From the NCBI RefSeq assembly GCF_017921895.1, contig NZ_JAFIDN010000008.1:1-64000 (forward strand): a stretch of 64,000 bases of DNA. Direction: 5' to 3'. The position numbers and the translations under genes were made by a program. The notes under the pieces are model-generated. The model did not search any database, was not told the origin of the DNA, and saw only the letters and a program-made list of their open reading frames with translations. The DNA is from Natronogracilivirga saccharolytica (GTDB taxonomy: Bacteria > Bacteroidota > Rhodothermia > Balneolales > Natronogracilivirgulaceae). Of the stretch, positions 9,432-19,268 are shown one piece after another (position 1 is the first letter of the stretch; each line of letters starts with the position of its first letter).

Positions 9432-10457
9432 GTGAAGCTGAAATCATTACTTACAACGCTTTCAATCTTTGCCCTCTCTGCAGCATTGCTTGTTGATGCC
9501 GATGCACAGCCCAGAGATAAAAGGGCTCAGACTACGATGAAGTTTCTCAGTGTTTCCACCAATGCCAGGGCAACAGGAATGGGAACGGCTGTTACAGCCA
9601 TAGAAACGAAATCCTCCTACGGCCAGTTCTACAATCCGGCAACCATTGCCCGGCTCGACAGAAGCTTTGATGCTTCTTTCGGCCTCGTGAACTGGATCGC
9701 AGATATCGACTACAACATGGGAAGTGTCGCATGGAGACCAGCAGACGGCCGCTATGGCGTTTTCGGGTTGCAGTTCGTATCCACCGACTATGGCGAAATT
9801 GACGAAACCATACTCGGCGCTGGAGAAAAAGGATATTACAGACTCGGCACGTTCCGGCCCAATGCATGGGCAGCCGGAATTTCCTATGCAAGAGCTCTGA
9901 CCGGCCGTTTTTCCGTCGGTGCAAACCTGAAATATGCCAACCTCGATCTTGGAACCGGAACGCACGGCTTGTCGGGCGACGGTGACCTGGAGCGCAGCGA
10001 CTACGAAGAAGGGACCATGGTTGTGGATTTTGGTGTTCACTACCAGACCGGATTTGAAAGTCTGAACTTCGCGATGTCAGTCCGCAATTTTGCACCTGAT
10101 ATCAGTTTTAACGAGGAAGACAGCGAACTCCCGCTGACATTCCGCATAGGTGTTGCCATGGATATGATGGATCTGTTCGACGGCATTGATCAGAATATGC
10201 ACTCGTTCAATCTCAGTATTGATGCCAATCGTCCCCGTGATTTTGACGAACAGCTGATCATCGGAGGTGAATATACCTTCATGAACGCATTTTCAGTCAG
10301 AGCCGGATACGGTTTCCCGACAGACACCGAGCAGATATCAGCCGGCTTTGGTATACGTCAGAGTCTGGGATCCGTGGAGTTGAGTATAGATTACTCCTAT
10401 ACCACATTTGACGTCTTTGATAATGTCGACACCTTCTCCATTCAGCTTGGATTCTAA
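9432..10457 (+). CDS. PorV/PorQ-family outer-membrane beta-barrel protein
   Basis: 341 residues from a GTG start, with a signal peptide ending near VDADAQ. The N-terminus has the family hallmark: TTMKFLSVSTNARATGMG, then YNPA. This FadL-like barrel family includes PorV, the T9SS shuttle that receives sorting-domain cargo, and PorQ. The C-terminus is an amphipathic strand ending FSIQLGF. The gene directly follows one whose product carries a sorting-like C-terminus, which supports a cargo-shuttle or surface-anchoring role, but the family is also expanded in species where its members' roles are unknown. Identity as the canonical PorV cannot be claimed. Confidence 0.85.
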   Translation: MKLKSLLTTLSIFALSAALLVDADAQPRDKRAQTTMKFLSVSTNARATGMGTAVTAIETKSSYGQFYNPATIARLDRSFDASFGLVNWIADIDYNMGSVAWRPADGRYGVFGLQFVSTDYGEIDETILGAGEKGYYRLGTFRPNAWAAGISYARALTGRFSVGANLKYANLDLGTGTHGLSGDGDLERSDYEEGTMVVDFGVHYQTGFESLNFAMSVRNFAPDISFNEEDSELPLTFRIGVAMDMMDLFDGIDQNMHSFNLSIDANRPRDFDEQLIIGGEYTFMNAFSVRAGYGFPTDTEQISAGFGIRQSLGSVELSIDYSYTTFDVFDNVDTFSIQLGF

Positions 10458-10507
10458 CGATTACTACATACGTTTATTCAGATATTCCTAATTATTGACT
10501 TTCTACC

Positions 10508-11791
10508 ATGCTAAAATTCAAGTTTCAGTTTCTGCTTCCCGTTGCAATTTTCCTCATTTCAGGAATTTTGTACGGATGTGACGATGACAGCAATACTATT
10601 TTTGATCCGGACAAGGAAATGGATCCGGATCCCGAGATTCAGCAGGTTGTGCCTGAAAACGAGGCCTTTGCCGGAGTCGGTTCCGTTACACTGGAAGGAA
10701 TCGAACCCGTTGTCATCTACGGTGAAAATTTCGGCAATGACAAAGACCGGGTTGATGTATACTTTGGTGAGAGCCAGGCTGAAGTTCTTGAACTGCACGA
10801 AGACCGCGTTATTGTAACTCCACCAGATGACCCGGGTGAGGAACGCAAAATTCGTGTCTCGGTCATCGGTGCTGAAAAATACTCTGAGGTAGACTACGAA
10901 CTGGTTCCCATTTTCGAAACATTTCCGGGCCTGGAAGATGCTGATGAACCCCGTGGTATGACGACAGATCCCGATGGAGTGCTCTACGCAGCCAACATAG
11001 TCAGTGATGCTTTCGACGGTGTGGACCGCTTTTTCCGGGATGGCAGCAGTGAAAAGATTATCGAACCGGAGAACTGGTCCTATCTGCGTCTGCGACATGG
11101 ACCCGATGATGCCATCTACCTGCTGAGAGGAGGAACAATCCCTATCGTCTATCGCGCTGAAGAGGGCCAGGATTCTCCTGATGTAATATCAGGACCGGCC
11201 CATGGCCTGGCGTTGCAGGATCTGGATTTTGACAGCAACGAAAACCTGTGGACCGGTGGTCTGAATCATGGGGACGACGATCAGGATATCCTGAGAATTG
11301 ACATTTATGGGGATCCCAATGATCCGGAACATTTCCGGTTTGAGGGCGATATTCATGCCATCAGGGCATATCAGGGAGACTTGTATGTCAGTGCCCAGCG
11401 GTATGAAGATGATGATGCCAATGATCCGAATCAATCAGGTGTCTGGAGACTGCCGATTGACGGCAATGATGAGCTTGGTGATGAGGAACTGTTCGTCGAA
11501 ATGCCTGATCCGGAAGAGTACATTCGCAAGATTACCTTCACCGAAGCCGGTCAGCTGGTTGCGGCAACCACCACGGCGGAATCGATATATATCCATCGCG
11601 ACCAGGAGCTCGAACCGCTTTATCCGGGTGTCATCCCGCCGGGTGCATTTAACTTTGCCGTATCATCCAAAGATAAAGAGCAGCTTATTGTCGGCATTCA
11701 GGGAACCACCATTGACGGCCGGACATCCGAAGACAAAATGATTATTCTTGAAATGAATCAGGAAATGGCTCCCTTTTACGGCTCAAGATGA
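10508..11791 (+). CDS. IPT/TIG-domain lipoprotein with predicted beta-propeller
   Basis: 427 residues. The lipoprotein signal ends LYGC (Cys24), followed by an acidic linker typical of surface-exported lipoproteins of this phylum. Residues 46-133 form an IPT/TIG Ig-like domain (VTLEGIEPVVIYGENFG, then VIVTPPDDPGE). The rest (135-427) has repeated strand motifs such as PRGMTTDPDGVLYAAN and LDFDSNENLWTGG, which look like NHL/SMP-30-type propeller blades. It is the last gene of the receptor locus (50 bp after the PorV-family gene). In SusCD-type systems TIG lipoproteins (SusE/F-like) bind ligand at the surface. A similar role here is likely but inferred. Confidence 0.75.
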   Translation: MLKFKFQFLLPVAIFLISGILYGCDDDSNTIFDPDKEMDPDPEIQQVVPENEAFAGVGSVTLEGIEPVVIYGENFGNDKDRVDVYFGESQAEVLELHEDRVIVTPPDDPGEERKIRVSVIGAEKYSEVDYELVPIFETFPGLEDADEPRGMTTDPDGVLYAANIVSDAFDGVDRFFRDGSSEKIIEPENWSYLRLRHGPDDAIYLLRGGTIPIVYRAEEGQDSPDVISGPAHGLALQDLDFDSNENLWTGGLNHGDDDQDILRIDIYGDPNDPEHFRFEGDIHAIRAYQGDLYVSAQRYEDDDANDPNQSGVWRLPIDGNDELGDEELFVEMPDPEEYIRKITFTEAGQLVAATTTAESIYIHRDQELEPLYPGVIPPGAFNFAVSSKDKEQLIVGIQGTTIDGRTSEDKMIILEMNQEMAPFYGSR

Positions 11792-12173
11792 TCAGGGTTC
11801 ATTTTCTGACGTACATGGTTTCCGGATGTAATCTCTTATACCGAAATCCGGTTTAGTCCGGAAGCAAGACCGCCGGGAATACATTATTAGTCCCGTACAT
11901 TTTGATTTTGTTCCCTGTGACAGGTAAACACCCGAAAGTCACAGATTTATGGAATGAAGTCAGCATGTACGGGATTTTTTTTGCAGTCCTCTGTGAGAAG
12001 CCGGAGCGTTTTTAATTCAGGAAACGCGGAATGTTGTGTATCTTAGGCATGTTTTGAGACACATACCGGCACAATCAGGCATTATATACGTTAATAAGCC
12101 ATGCAGATGTGGTTGTCATGCTGATGTGCTTACTGATGTAACGTTTTCATTAAAAAAACCGACGATTATTTTC
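11792..12173. other. Intergenic region with a terminator-like structured RNA, then gcvP leader
   Basis: This 382-bp gap separates the TIG lipoprotein from gcvP. It holds the structured element at 11891-11982 and, downstream, an AT-rich stretch with a TATCTTAG sequence at 12039-12046 that may be a gcvP promoter element (no matching -33 box was found). The frame of gcvP is open upstream to 12036, but that extension is not supported by family length. Confidence 0.5.
11891..11982 (+). ncRNA. Candidate structured RNA or complex terminator upstream of gcvP
   Basis: TCCCGTACAT (11891-11900) pairs perfectly with ATGTACGGGA (11965-11974), and the second arm runs straight into eight T residues (11975-11982). 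Inside lies a second perfect hairpin, CTGTGAC (11915-11921) with GTCACAG (11938-11944), around a 16-nt loop. A ten-base-pair closing stem plus T-run is the form of an intrinsic terminator. The 64-nt enclosed segment with its own stem is larger than a plain terminator and resembles a riboswitch or attenuator body. It lies 100 bp after the TIG lipoprotein and 190 bp before gcvP. I do not see the glycine or THF riboswitch consensus. It may simply end the upstream operon. Confidence 0.55.
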
Positions 12174-15062
12174 ATGAATACCCTGTTTCAAAGAGAATAT
12201 TTTGAGCATCGTCACAATGGACCGGACCACTCTGAAATAAATAACATGCTGGAGACGGTCAGATGCGCTTCACTGGATGAACTGATTGAGCAGACAGTAC
12301 CGGAAAATATCAGGCTTAAAACCGGTTTGAATTTGCCGGAACCGCTCAGTGAGCACCATTTTATCAAAGAGTTTCGCAAGATCGCCTCAAAAAACCGGTT
12401 GTTTCAAAACTATATCGGAATGGGGTATTATGATTCCATCACACCGGCGGTCATTCAGCGCAATATTCTTGAAAATCCCGGATGGTATACCGCTTACACA
12501 CCGTATCAGGCTGAAATTTCACAGGGCAGGCTTGAAGCGCTTGTCAACTACCAGACCATGGTGATGGATCTGACAGGGATGGAGATAGCCAATGCTTCGC
12601 TGCTCGATGAGGCTACGGCAGCTGCTGAAGCAATGACGCTGCTCCGTGATACCCGCAAGGGAATCAGGAAGAAAGGGACGCGATTTTTTGTCTCCGAATT
12701 ATGTTTTCCGCAGACCATAGACGTACTCAGGACACGGGCTGAGTATATGGGAATTGAGCTGCTGATTGATCATCCGGATAATCTCGATGTAACCGATGAA
12801 AAGCTATTTGGTGTTTTGCTGCAGCACCCCGATTCAAACGGGGCGATAAATGACATCCGTCCTGTAATCGAATCGGCCAATGAGTATCAGGTCGGTGTTG
12901 CCGTTGCAGCAGATTTGCTTAGCCTTGCTTTGATCACACCTCCGGGAGAAATGGGGGCCGATGTAGTCATTGGAAATACCCAGCGGTTTGGAGTGCCTCT
13001 TGGCTATGGCGGGCCGCATGCTGCATATTTTGCTACAAAAGATGTCTTCAAGCGTCAGGTGCCGGGACGTATCATCGGTGTTTCCAGAGACAAGGAGGGA
13101 AACCCAGCATACAGAATGGCGCTGCAGACCAGGGAGCAGCATATTAGAAGAGAAAAGGCGACATCAAATATATGTACTTCCCAGGTGTTGCTTGCCGTAA
13201 TGGCCGGTGCCTATGGTGTGTATCACGGACCATCGGGGCTCCGGAGAGTTGCAAAGCGTATCCGGGCTCTTGCCAGACTTACGGAGCTTGGACTGGAAAA
13301 AGCGGGATTTGCACAGGTTAATGAATTCTATTTTGACACACTGAAAATTGATGTCGGTTCAAACGACAGGAAGAATCAGATCCGTGAAGAGGCGCAACGA
13401 AGGAAAATTAATCTCAGATACTTTGAGGATGCGTTCGTAGGTGTTTCATTTGATCAGGCCAAAGAGCCCGAAGATGCGGCAGAGATCATTTCTCTCTTTT
13501 CGAAAATTGCCGGAGTATCAGAACCCGATACCCAACAGCTCATGGATATGGTAGATGTTGATTATCCTGCAGCTATGGCCAGACAAAGTGATTTCCTGAC
13601 ACACGAGGTATTCAACAGTTATCACAGTGAGCATGAGATGCTGCGCTATCTGAAGCGCCTTGAAAACAGGGATATCTCTCTGACTCACTCCATGATATCA
13701 CTGGGTTCCTGCACCATGAAACTCAATGCCACGACAGAGATGCTTCCTGTCAGCTGGCCGGAGCTCGCCGACATCCATCCATTTGCACCGGACGACCAGG
13801 CTGAGGGCTATCATCAGATCATCCGGGAACTGTCAGACTGGTTGTGTGAAATTACGGGATATGACAGCATGTCGATGCAGCCCAATTCAGGTGCTCAGGG
13901 AGAGTATGCAGGGCTGCTCACTATCCGGTCTTACCTGGAGGCAAAAGGGGAGCAGCACCGGAATGTGACCATCATCCCTTCATCAGCTCACGGGACGAAT
14001 CCGGCCAGTGCCGTAATGGCTGGCATGAAAGTGGTTATCACCAAATGTGATGATCAGGGGAACATCGACCTTGAGGACTTGCGCGAGAAGGTGGCGCAGT
14101 ACAGGGAAAATCTGGCGGCACTGATGGTTACCTATCCCTCGACACATGGTGTTTTTGAAGAGGACATCCGGGAAGTCTGTGATCTGATCCATGAAAACGG
14201 TGGTCAGGTTTACATGGATGGCGCAAATATGAATGCCCAGGTCGGAGTAACATCACCGGCCATTGTGGGGGCAGATGTTTGCCATCTCAATTTGCATAAA
14301 ACATTTTGCATCCCGCATGGCGGCGGCGGGCCCGGAGTGGGGCCGATCGGCGCGGCAGCCCACCTGACCCCGCACCTTCCCGGCCACTTCCGTCTTCCCG
14401 GTGATAACCGTGCCGTAGCGGCAGCGCCTTATGGCAGCCCGGGTATTCTTGGCATTTCCTATGCCTACATTCGTATGATGGGGGCCCGGGGGCTGACCAA
14501 TGCCACAAAAATTGCGATTCTGAATGCCAATTATATCAAGGACCGGCTCAAAGATCATTACAAGCCGCTCTACGTAGGCAAAAACGGAAGAGTGGGGCAT
14601 GAGATGATTATTGAGCTGCGCACATTCCGCCAGACAACCGGAATCGATGCTATTGATGTCGCCAAACGCCTGATGGATTACGGCTATCATGCACCGACCG
14701 TATCATTCCCGGTTCCCGGAACAATGATGATTGAGCCTACGGAAAGTGAGAACAAGGCGGAGTTGGACCGGTTTTGCGATGCCATGATATCCATACGCAG
14801 CGAAATTGCGCAAATTGAACAGGGTCATTGGGATAAAGAGAATAATCCACTGAAAAATGCCCCTCATACATCGCGTATGGTCACTGATGATGACTGGAAA
14901 TTGCCTTACAGCAGGAAAAAGGCTGCATTTCCGCTTGACTGGTTGCGCCATAACAAGTTCTGGCCAAGTGTCAGCCGGATTGATGATGTTTACGGAGACC
15001 GGAATCTGATGTGCAGTTGCCCGTCACCGGAAGAATATGCAGATGAAGAGGCCGGGGTCTGA
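12174..15062 (+). CDS. gcvP: Glycine dehydrogenase (aminomethyl-transferring), P-protein
   Basis: 962 residues from ATG 12174. The pyridoxal-phosphate P-protein of the glycine cleavage system decarboxylates glycine and passes the aminomethyl group to lipoylated GcvH. N- and C-terminal halves are fused, as in most Gram-negatives. Visible motifs are [17 protein letters not shown] and [14 protein letters not shown] in the N half, and [23 protein letters not shown] and the PLP-lysine motif [15 protein letters not shown] (Lys709) in the C half. I chose 12174 because [14 protein letters not shown] gives the usual family length; the frame is open further upstream to 12036 but that part looks non-coding. 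gcvT and gcvH are not adjacent. A structured RNA/terminator lies upstream. Confidence 0.97.
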   Translation: MNTLFQREYFEHRHNGPDHSEINNMLETVRCASLDELIEQTVPENIRLKTGLNLPEPLSEHHFIKEFRKIASKNRLFQNYIGMGYYDSITPAVIQRNILENPGWYTAYTPYQAEISQGRLEALVNYQTMVMDLTGMEIANASLLDEATAAAEAMTLLRDTRKGIRKKGTRFFVSELCFPQTIDVLRTRAEYMGIELLIDHPDNLDVTDEKLFGVLLQHPDSNGAINDIRPVIESANEYQVGVAVAADLLSLALITPPGEMGADVVIGNTQRFGVPLGYGGPHAAYFATKDVFKRQVPGRIIGVSRDKEGNPAYRMALQTREQHIRREKATSNICTSQVLLAVMAGAYGVYHGPSGLRRVAKRIRALARLTELGLEKAGFAQVNEFYFDTLKIDVGSNDRKNQIREEAQRRKINLRYFEDAFVGVSFDQAKEPEDAAEIISLFSKIAGVSEPDTQQLMDMVDVDYPAAMARQSDFLTHEVFNSYHSEHEMLRYLKRLENRDISLTHSMISLGSCTMKLNATTEMLPVSWPELADIHPFAPDDQAEGYHQIIRELSDWLCEITGYDSMSMQPNSGAQGEYAGLLTIRSYLEAKGEQHRNVTIIPSSAHGTNPASAVMAGMKVVITKCDDQGNIDLEDLREKVAQYRENLAALMVTYPSTHGVFEEDIREVCDLIHENGGQVYMDGANMNAQVGVTSPAIVGADVCHLNLHKTFCIPHGGGGPGVGPIGAAAHLTPHLPGHFRLPGDNRAVAAAPYGSPGILGISYAYIRMMGARGLTNATKIAILNANYIKDRLKDHYKPLYVGKNGRVGHEMIIELRTFRQTTGIDAIDVAKRLMDYGYHAPTVSFPVPGTMMIEPTESENKAELDRFCDAMISIRSEIAQIEQGHWDKENNPLKNAPHTSRMVTDDDWKLPYSRKKAAFPLDWLRHNKFWPSVSRIDDVYGDRNLMCSCPSPEEYADEEAGV

Positions 15063-15133
15063 ATTGCATTGTTGGTACGGGCGATGGTTCTCGCGAATCT
15101 GCAAACACTTGAGAAGTGACGTCAACGCACTGA

Positions 15134-15865
15134 TTACCGTTCCACACGGGCAGGGTTTATACTGCTGTGAACAACCCATGCTTCGTCAAACTCCAGCCGG
15201 ACGAACTCGGTGAACTCCATGGCTTTTTCGCGGCTCAGATAATCACCTACGTGTACACGATAATAGGGCGGTCGAAAAGTCATGTAAGTGTTGGGATAAG
15301 GTGGTGCACTCACTTCTCTGATCCAATCATCGAAATGATCTTTGATGTCATTGGCAAGCCGTGCATCTTCCGTGGAAACAATTTGTATGCGATAGCCCCG
15401 GTCGGGCTCCCTGCGCTCTTCGGTTTCCGGCTCACTCAAATAAATATCAGGTATTTCATTCAGAAAAACAGCCCCCTGGTCTGACAACTGACTTCGGTGA
15501 CTTTTGAGATCAAAAGCCAGCTCCGGGAGCTCTTCGAGCAATTCAACGGCGTGTTCTTCAACCTCCGTTACAGTATAATCATCCGGTTCCGGCTCCGTGC
15601 GTGCCCGTTTATCAAGCTCTTCAGCAAGATCGGCATAATCTTCTATGGCTTCATCGAGAAGAAGCTCCATTTCATCATCCCTGAGCTCTTCACTCGGAGC
15701 ACAGGAAGCTGCAATCAGAGCCGCGCTGATGAGGAAAGTCCGGAAAAATCCGGAATGGTTCCAGAAAGCATGATCGCCTGTGGTTCGGGACCGTTCAGGA
15801 TTCTGTTTTGCCGGATTAGTATCAAGTGACCGTATCGGGTCCCTGCGTGCAGGTGTATATGACAT
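15134..15865 (-). CDS. SPOR-domain lipoprotein
   Basis: 243 residues. A hydrophobic stretch ends in a lipobox (IAASC, Cys55), followed by a very acidic linker and helix (56-145). The C-terminal SPOR fold (about 152-235) shows YRIQIVSTEDARLA and YYRVHVGDYLSREKA, the two characteristic strand-turn motifs. SPOR domains bind glycan strands lacking stem peptides at septal peptidoglycan, so a cell-wall or division role is likely. The 40 residues ahead of the signal are unusually long, so the real start may be further downstream at a non-ATG codon. It lies 69 bp after the ALDH-like gene on the same strand and converges with gcvP. Confidence 0.8.
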   Translation of the reverse strand: MSYTPARRDPIRSLDTNPAKQNPERSRTTGDHAFWNHSGFFRTFLISAALIAASCAPSEELRDDEMELLLDEAIEDYADLAEELDKRARTEPEPDDYTVTEVEEHAVELLEELPELAFDLKSHRSQLSDQGAVFLNEIPDIYLSEPETEERREPDRGYRIQIVSTEDARLANDIKDHFDDWIREVSAPPYPNTYMTFRPPYYRVHVGDYLSREKAMEFTEFVRLEFDEAWVVHSSINPARVER

Positions 15866-15934
15866 CGGAGTAATGATGTTAACAGATCGTACAAATGAAA
15901 ATGGGATGATAAAACGTATGGCGGATGAACTTGT

Positions 15935-16798
15935 TTATGTCCCTACCGGATGCCAGGTTGTTTTTATGTCCTGAAAGTCCAGTATATAATAGGGGGACTG
16001 GGCATTGTCCTTCAGCCAGTCGGTTTTTTCGTAGCACTGAATCCTTTTAACGTTCAAATGGGCGTTTTCCTGCACGATTTTTTTCTGCCCGGGATCATCA
16101 GCAGCAAACAGGAAGGCGTTGACATCCATATGTGAGGCAAGGTGCGGAATGATTTCCTTGCGATACCCCGTGAGTATATTCACTACACCACCCGGTACAT
16201 CAGAGGAATGGATAATCTCGGCCAGTGTACAGGCAATACTGCCATGTGTCTCTGAAGCCAGAACAACGCAGGTGTTTCCCCCGGCAATGACAGGTGCAAC
16301 GATGGAGACGAGCCCGATAAGCGGCATGTCATCCGGAGCGGCAATGCCGACTACGCCGTTAGGTTCCGGCATTGAAAAATTGAAATGCGGGCTTGCGACC
16401 GGATTAACCGTACTGAAAATGGATGAGTACTTGTCCGTCCAACCGGCGTAGTGAACCAGTCTGTCGATGGCTGCATCTGTTTCGGTTTCGGCTTTGCGCC
16501 TTGACACGGCAGTGCGTTCAAGCTCTGCAACGAACTGATCCCTGCGACCTTCCATGATCTCGGCCATCCGGTAAAGGATCTGTCCCCGGTTGTAGGCACT
16601 CCGGTCAGCCCAGCCTGACTGAGCTTTTCTTGCTGCGGCCACAGCGTTTCGCATGTCTTTCCTGGATGCACGGCAGAGGTTGGCAAAAGGATTGCCCTTC
16701 TTGTCCATTACCTGAAAGTAATGTTCAGATTCGGATCGAGAAAATTTGCCGCCGGTGTAAAGTTTGTACGTTTTCAAGACGTTAAGACGATTGCTCAT
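15935..16798 (-). CDS. Truncated aldehyde-dehydrogenase-like protein lacking the catalytic domain
   Basis: 287 residues that align with the N-terminal NAD-binding half of aldehyde dehydrogenases: LYTGGKF near the start, then ILYRMAEIMEGRRDQFVAEL, LVHYAGWTDKY, EPNGVVGIAAPDDMPL, APVIAGGNTCVV and VPGGVVNILTG. The catalytic ELGGK/Cys half is absent; the protein ends with a distinct tail, DFQDIKTTWHPVGT. No remnant of the lost half was seen downstream before the SPOR gene, and the frame is clean, so it does not look like recent decay. The start overlaps the end of the full ALDH by 4 bp (ATGA), implying translational coupling. A structural or regulatory partner of the active enzyme in deoxyribose breakdown is possible (inference). 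Confidence 0.75.
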   Translation of the reverse strand: MSNRLNVLKTYKLYTGGKFSRSESEHYFQVMDKKGNPFANLCRASRKDMRNAVAAARKAQSGWADRSAYNRGQILYRMAEIMEGRRDQFVAELERTAVSRRKAETETDAAIDRLVHYAGWTDKYSSIFSTVNPVASPHFNFSMPEPNGVVGIAAPDDMPLIGLVSIVAPVIAGGNTCVVLASETHGSIACTLAEIIHSSDVPGGVVNILTGYRKEIIPHLASHMDVNAFLFAADDPGQKKIVQENAHLNVKRIQCYEKTDWLKDNAQSPYYILDFQDIKTTWHPVGT

Positions 16799-18279
16799 GA
16801 TGATAACTCCAGATATGGTAAAAGTCCGTGGATGCCGCCTTCCCGGCCGACGCCGCTCTCTTTGAAACCGCCGAACGGCGAAGTGGGATCAAATTTGTTG
16901 AATGTGTTTGCCCAGATGACACCGGCGCGGATTTGCTTGCCGGTTTTGAAAATTTTTGATCCCTTGTCGGTCCAGATACCGCTGGACAGGCCATAGTGGG
17001 TGTTATTGGCAAGTGATACGGCTTCTTCGGGTGTCCGGAAGGTCTGAATGGTTAGTACCGGACCGAAGACCTCCTCCTGCACGATACGGTGAGACTGACT
17101 GACGTTCTCAACCAGCGTCGGGCAGCACCAGTAGCCTTTGTCCGGAAGGCTGCATTTTGTCTGAAATATCTGCTGGTTTTCCTCAACACTTTCAGAGAGG
17201 TACTCGCGAATGCGTTCAAGCTGCATTTTTGAGTTGATGGCACCGATATCGGTGTTTTTGTCGAGGGGATCACCGACAATCAGCGTTTCCATCCGCAATT
17301 TGAGCTTGTGAATCAGTTCGTCGGAAACTCCTTCCTGGACAAGCAGCCGGGAGCCGGCGCAGCAGACATGTCCCTGATTGAAGAAGATTCCGTTAACAAT
17401 TCCTTCCACTGCCTGGTCTATCGGTGCGTCATCGAAAACAATATTGGCTGCTTTGCCTCCAAGTTCGAGCGTATATTTTTTTTCCGTTCCTGCAACCGCC
17501 TGTTGAATGCTTTTACCAACGGCAGTAGATCCGGTAAATGCAATTTTATCAATTCCGGGATGATTCACGATTTCAGCGCCTGTACTTCCCGGTCCGGTTA
17601 CAATGTTGACAACACCAGGCGGCAAGCCGGCATCCTTGAACAATTCGGCCAGTTTCATTGCCGTGAGAGGTGTGGTTTCAGCCGGTTTGATCACAATCGT
17701 ATTTCCGGTGGCAAGTGCAGGGGCAATCTTCCAGGCGGCCATCAGCATCGGAAAGTTCCAGGGTATGATCTGGCCGGCAACACCAACAGGTTTTGGAGTC
17801 AATCCGGGAAAAGCATAGTTGAGCTTGTCCGCCCAGCCGGCATAGTAGAAATAGTGGGCTATGACTTGCGGGATATCGACATCCCGGGATTCCCGGATGG
17901 GTTTGCCTGTATCCAGTGTCTCAAGAATGGCAAACTCGCGGGCCCTTTCCTGGATAAGCCGTGCTATCCGGAAAATGTATTTTCCCCGTTCTTTTGCCGG
18001 CATTTTTGACCAGATCTCGTCGTAAGCCTTTCTGGCAGATGAGACAGCCTTGTCTACATCCTTCTTACCAGCTTCTGCTACCTCCGACAGCAGCTCCTCA
18101 GTGGCAGGGTTGATGCTTTTGAAGTATTTCCCGCTTTCGGGAGCCTGAAAGGAGCCGTTGATAAACAGGTCGTATTTTCCGGCAATGGTTACATAATCCG
18201 CGCTTTCCGGTGCAGGGTCATAAGACCAGAGGTCATCAAACCGGAGCGTTTTTTCTGTTTTTGTTTCTTTTTCTGACAT
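16795..18279 (-). CDS. Aldehyde dehydrogenase, NAD(P)-dependent
   Basis: 494 residues, full family length. Complete ALDH motifs: PWNFPM (Asn175), IKPA (Lys198), FTGSTAVGK, LELGGK (general base Glu272), and GHVCCAGSR with catalytic Cys306. The C-terminus has PFGGFKESGVGREGG. It should oxidise an aldehyde to the acid. It lies 4 bp after deoC on the same strand, so its likely substrate is the acetaldehyde released by DeoC. It overlaps the incomplete ALDH-like gene by 4 bp. Confidence 0.92.
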   Translation of the reverse strand: MSEKETKTEKTLRFDDLWSYDPAPESADYVTIAGKYDLFINGSFQAPESGKYFKSINPATEELLSEVAEAGKKDVDKAVSSARKAYDEIWSKMPAKERGKYIFRIARLIQERAREFAILETLDTGKPIRESRDVDIPQVIAHYFYYAGWADKLNYAFPGLTPKPVGVAGQIIPWNFPMLMAAWKIAPALATGNTIVIKPAETTPLTAMKLAELFKDAGLPPGVVNIVTGPGSTGAEIVNHPGIDKIAFTGSTAVGKSIQQAVAGTEKKYTLELGGKAANIVFDDAPIDQAVEGIVNGIFFNQGHVCCAGSRLLVQEGVSDELIHKLKLRMETLIVGDPLDKNTDIGAINSKMQLERIREYLSESVEENQQIFQTKCSLPDKGYWCCPTLVENVSQSHRIVQEEVFGPVLTIQTFRTPEEAVSLANNTHYGLSSGIWTDKGSKIFKTGKQIRAGVIWANTFNKFDPTSPFGGFKESGVGREGGIHGLLPYLELSS

Positions 18280-18283
18280 AAGT

Positions 18284-19201
18284 TTATCCGATAGAAAAAT
18301 AGTCGGGAGATTGGTAGTGACCGGTTTTTTGTTTTACGATCTGCATGAGCAAATCATTGGCCAGCGAGCTGGCTCCAAAACGAAACAGATCAGGTGTCAG
18401 CCAGTCGGCGCCGAGCGTTTCTTTGACCATCACCAGATAGTGCAGCGCGGTTTTGGAATCACGTATGCCGCCGGCAGGTTTCATACCAATTTTCTGCCCG
18501 GTTTTGAAGTAAAAATCACGAATGGCTTCCAGCATGACCAGAGTCACCGGCATTGTTGCGGCAGGTGAGATCTTTCCGGTTGATGTCTTGATGAAATCCG
18601 CCCCCGCGTACATGGATATATCGCTGGCTTTTCGCACATTCTCATATGTCTGCAACTCGCCGGTTTCAAGGATTACCTTGAGATGAGCGTGGCCGCAGGC
18701 CTCTTTAATGGCGGCAACTTCATCAAAAACGTGGGCGTATTCTCCTTTCAGAAAAGCCCACCGGGAGATAACCATGTCAATTTCATCCGCACCTTCATCA
18801 ACGGCATACCTGACTTCATCAATCCGCGATTCGAGTGTGCCCATGCCGCTGGGAAAAGAGGTGGCAACGCTGGCGACCTGAATGCCGGAACCCTTCAGAA
18901 TGCCGGCTGCGAGCCTGACCCGGTTCGGGTAGACACAAATGGCGGCAACCTGCGGGATGTCGGGATCCTGTTCGTATGGATAAAGTGCCTTGTAGCACAA
19001 TTGTCTCACTTTGCCAGGGGAGTCCATGCCTTCGAGTGTGGTCAGATCCACCATTTCCAGGGCCAGCTTCAGGGCAAACAGTTTTGACTCTTTTTTTATG
19101 CTGCGAGTGCGGAATTTCGCAACGCGTTCTTCAACACCCACCTGATCCACGGGAATAATCTGTCGGAAATCAGGCATTTTCAAATTTGTGTCTTTTTGCA
19201 T
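18284..19201 (-). CDS. deoC: Deoxyribose-phosphate aldolase
   Basis: 305 residues from ATG 19201 (MQKDTNLKMPDFRQ). Class I aldolase that splits 2-deoxyribose-5-phosphate into acetaldehyde and glyceraldehyde-3-phosphate. Family motifs include VDLTTLEG, ICVYPNRV, VASVATSFPSG, EIDMVISRW, KVILETGEL, the Schiff-base lysine in FIKTSTGK, and KPAGGIRD. It belongs to the longer, eukaryote-like DERA type rather than the 220-residue type. The frame is open up to 19402, but that part overlaps the upstream glycosyltransferase gene and is not conserved-looking, so I placed the start inside. It heads a deoC-ALDH-ALDH-like operon for deoxynucleoside use. Confidence 0.95.
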   Translation of the reverse strand: MQKDTNLKMPDFRQIIPVDQVGVEERVAKFRTRSIKKESKLFALKLALEMVDLTTLEGMDSPGKVRQLCYKALYPYEQDPDIPQVAAICVYPNRVRLAAGILKGSGIQVASVATSFPSGMGTLESRIDEVRYAVDEGADEIDMVISRWAFLKGEYAHVFDEVAAIKEACGHAHLKVILETGELQTYENVRKASDISMYAGADFIKTSTGKISPAATMPVTLVMLEAIRDFYFKTGQKIGMKPAGGIRDSKTALHYLVMVKETLGADWLTPDLFRFGASSLANDLLMQIVKQKTGHYQSPDYFSIG

Positions 19202-19268
19202 GAACAAGAATTTACGGGTAAGGGCCGGAATAAGAATACCCCGGCACAGGTACGTATAAATATCGAAA

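Noticed and set aside
11891-11982. Glycine or THF riboswitch for gcvP
   Set aside because: The known conserved cores of those riboswitches are not visible. It is kept only as an unclassified structured RNA or terminator.
12036-12173. 46-residue N-terminal extension of gcvP
   Set aside because: The family starts at the equivalent of ATG 12174. The extension is Cys-rich, lies in the intergenic region and includes the promoter-like TATCTTAG.
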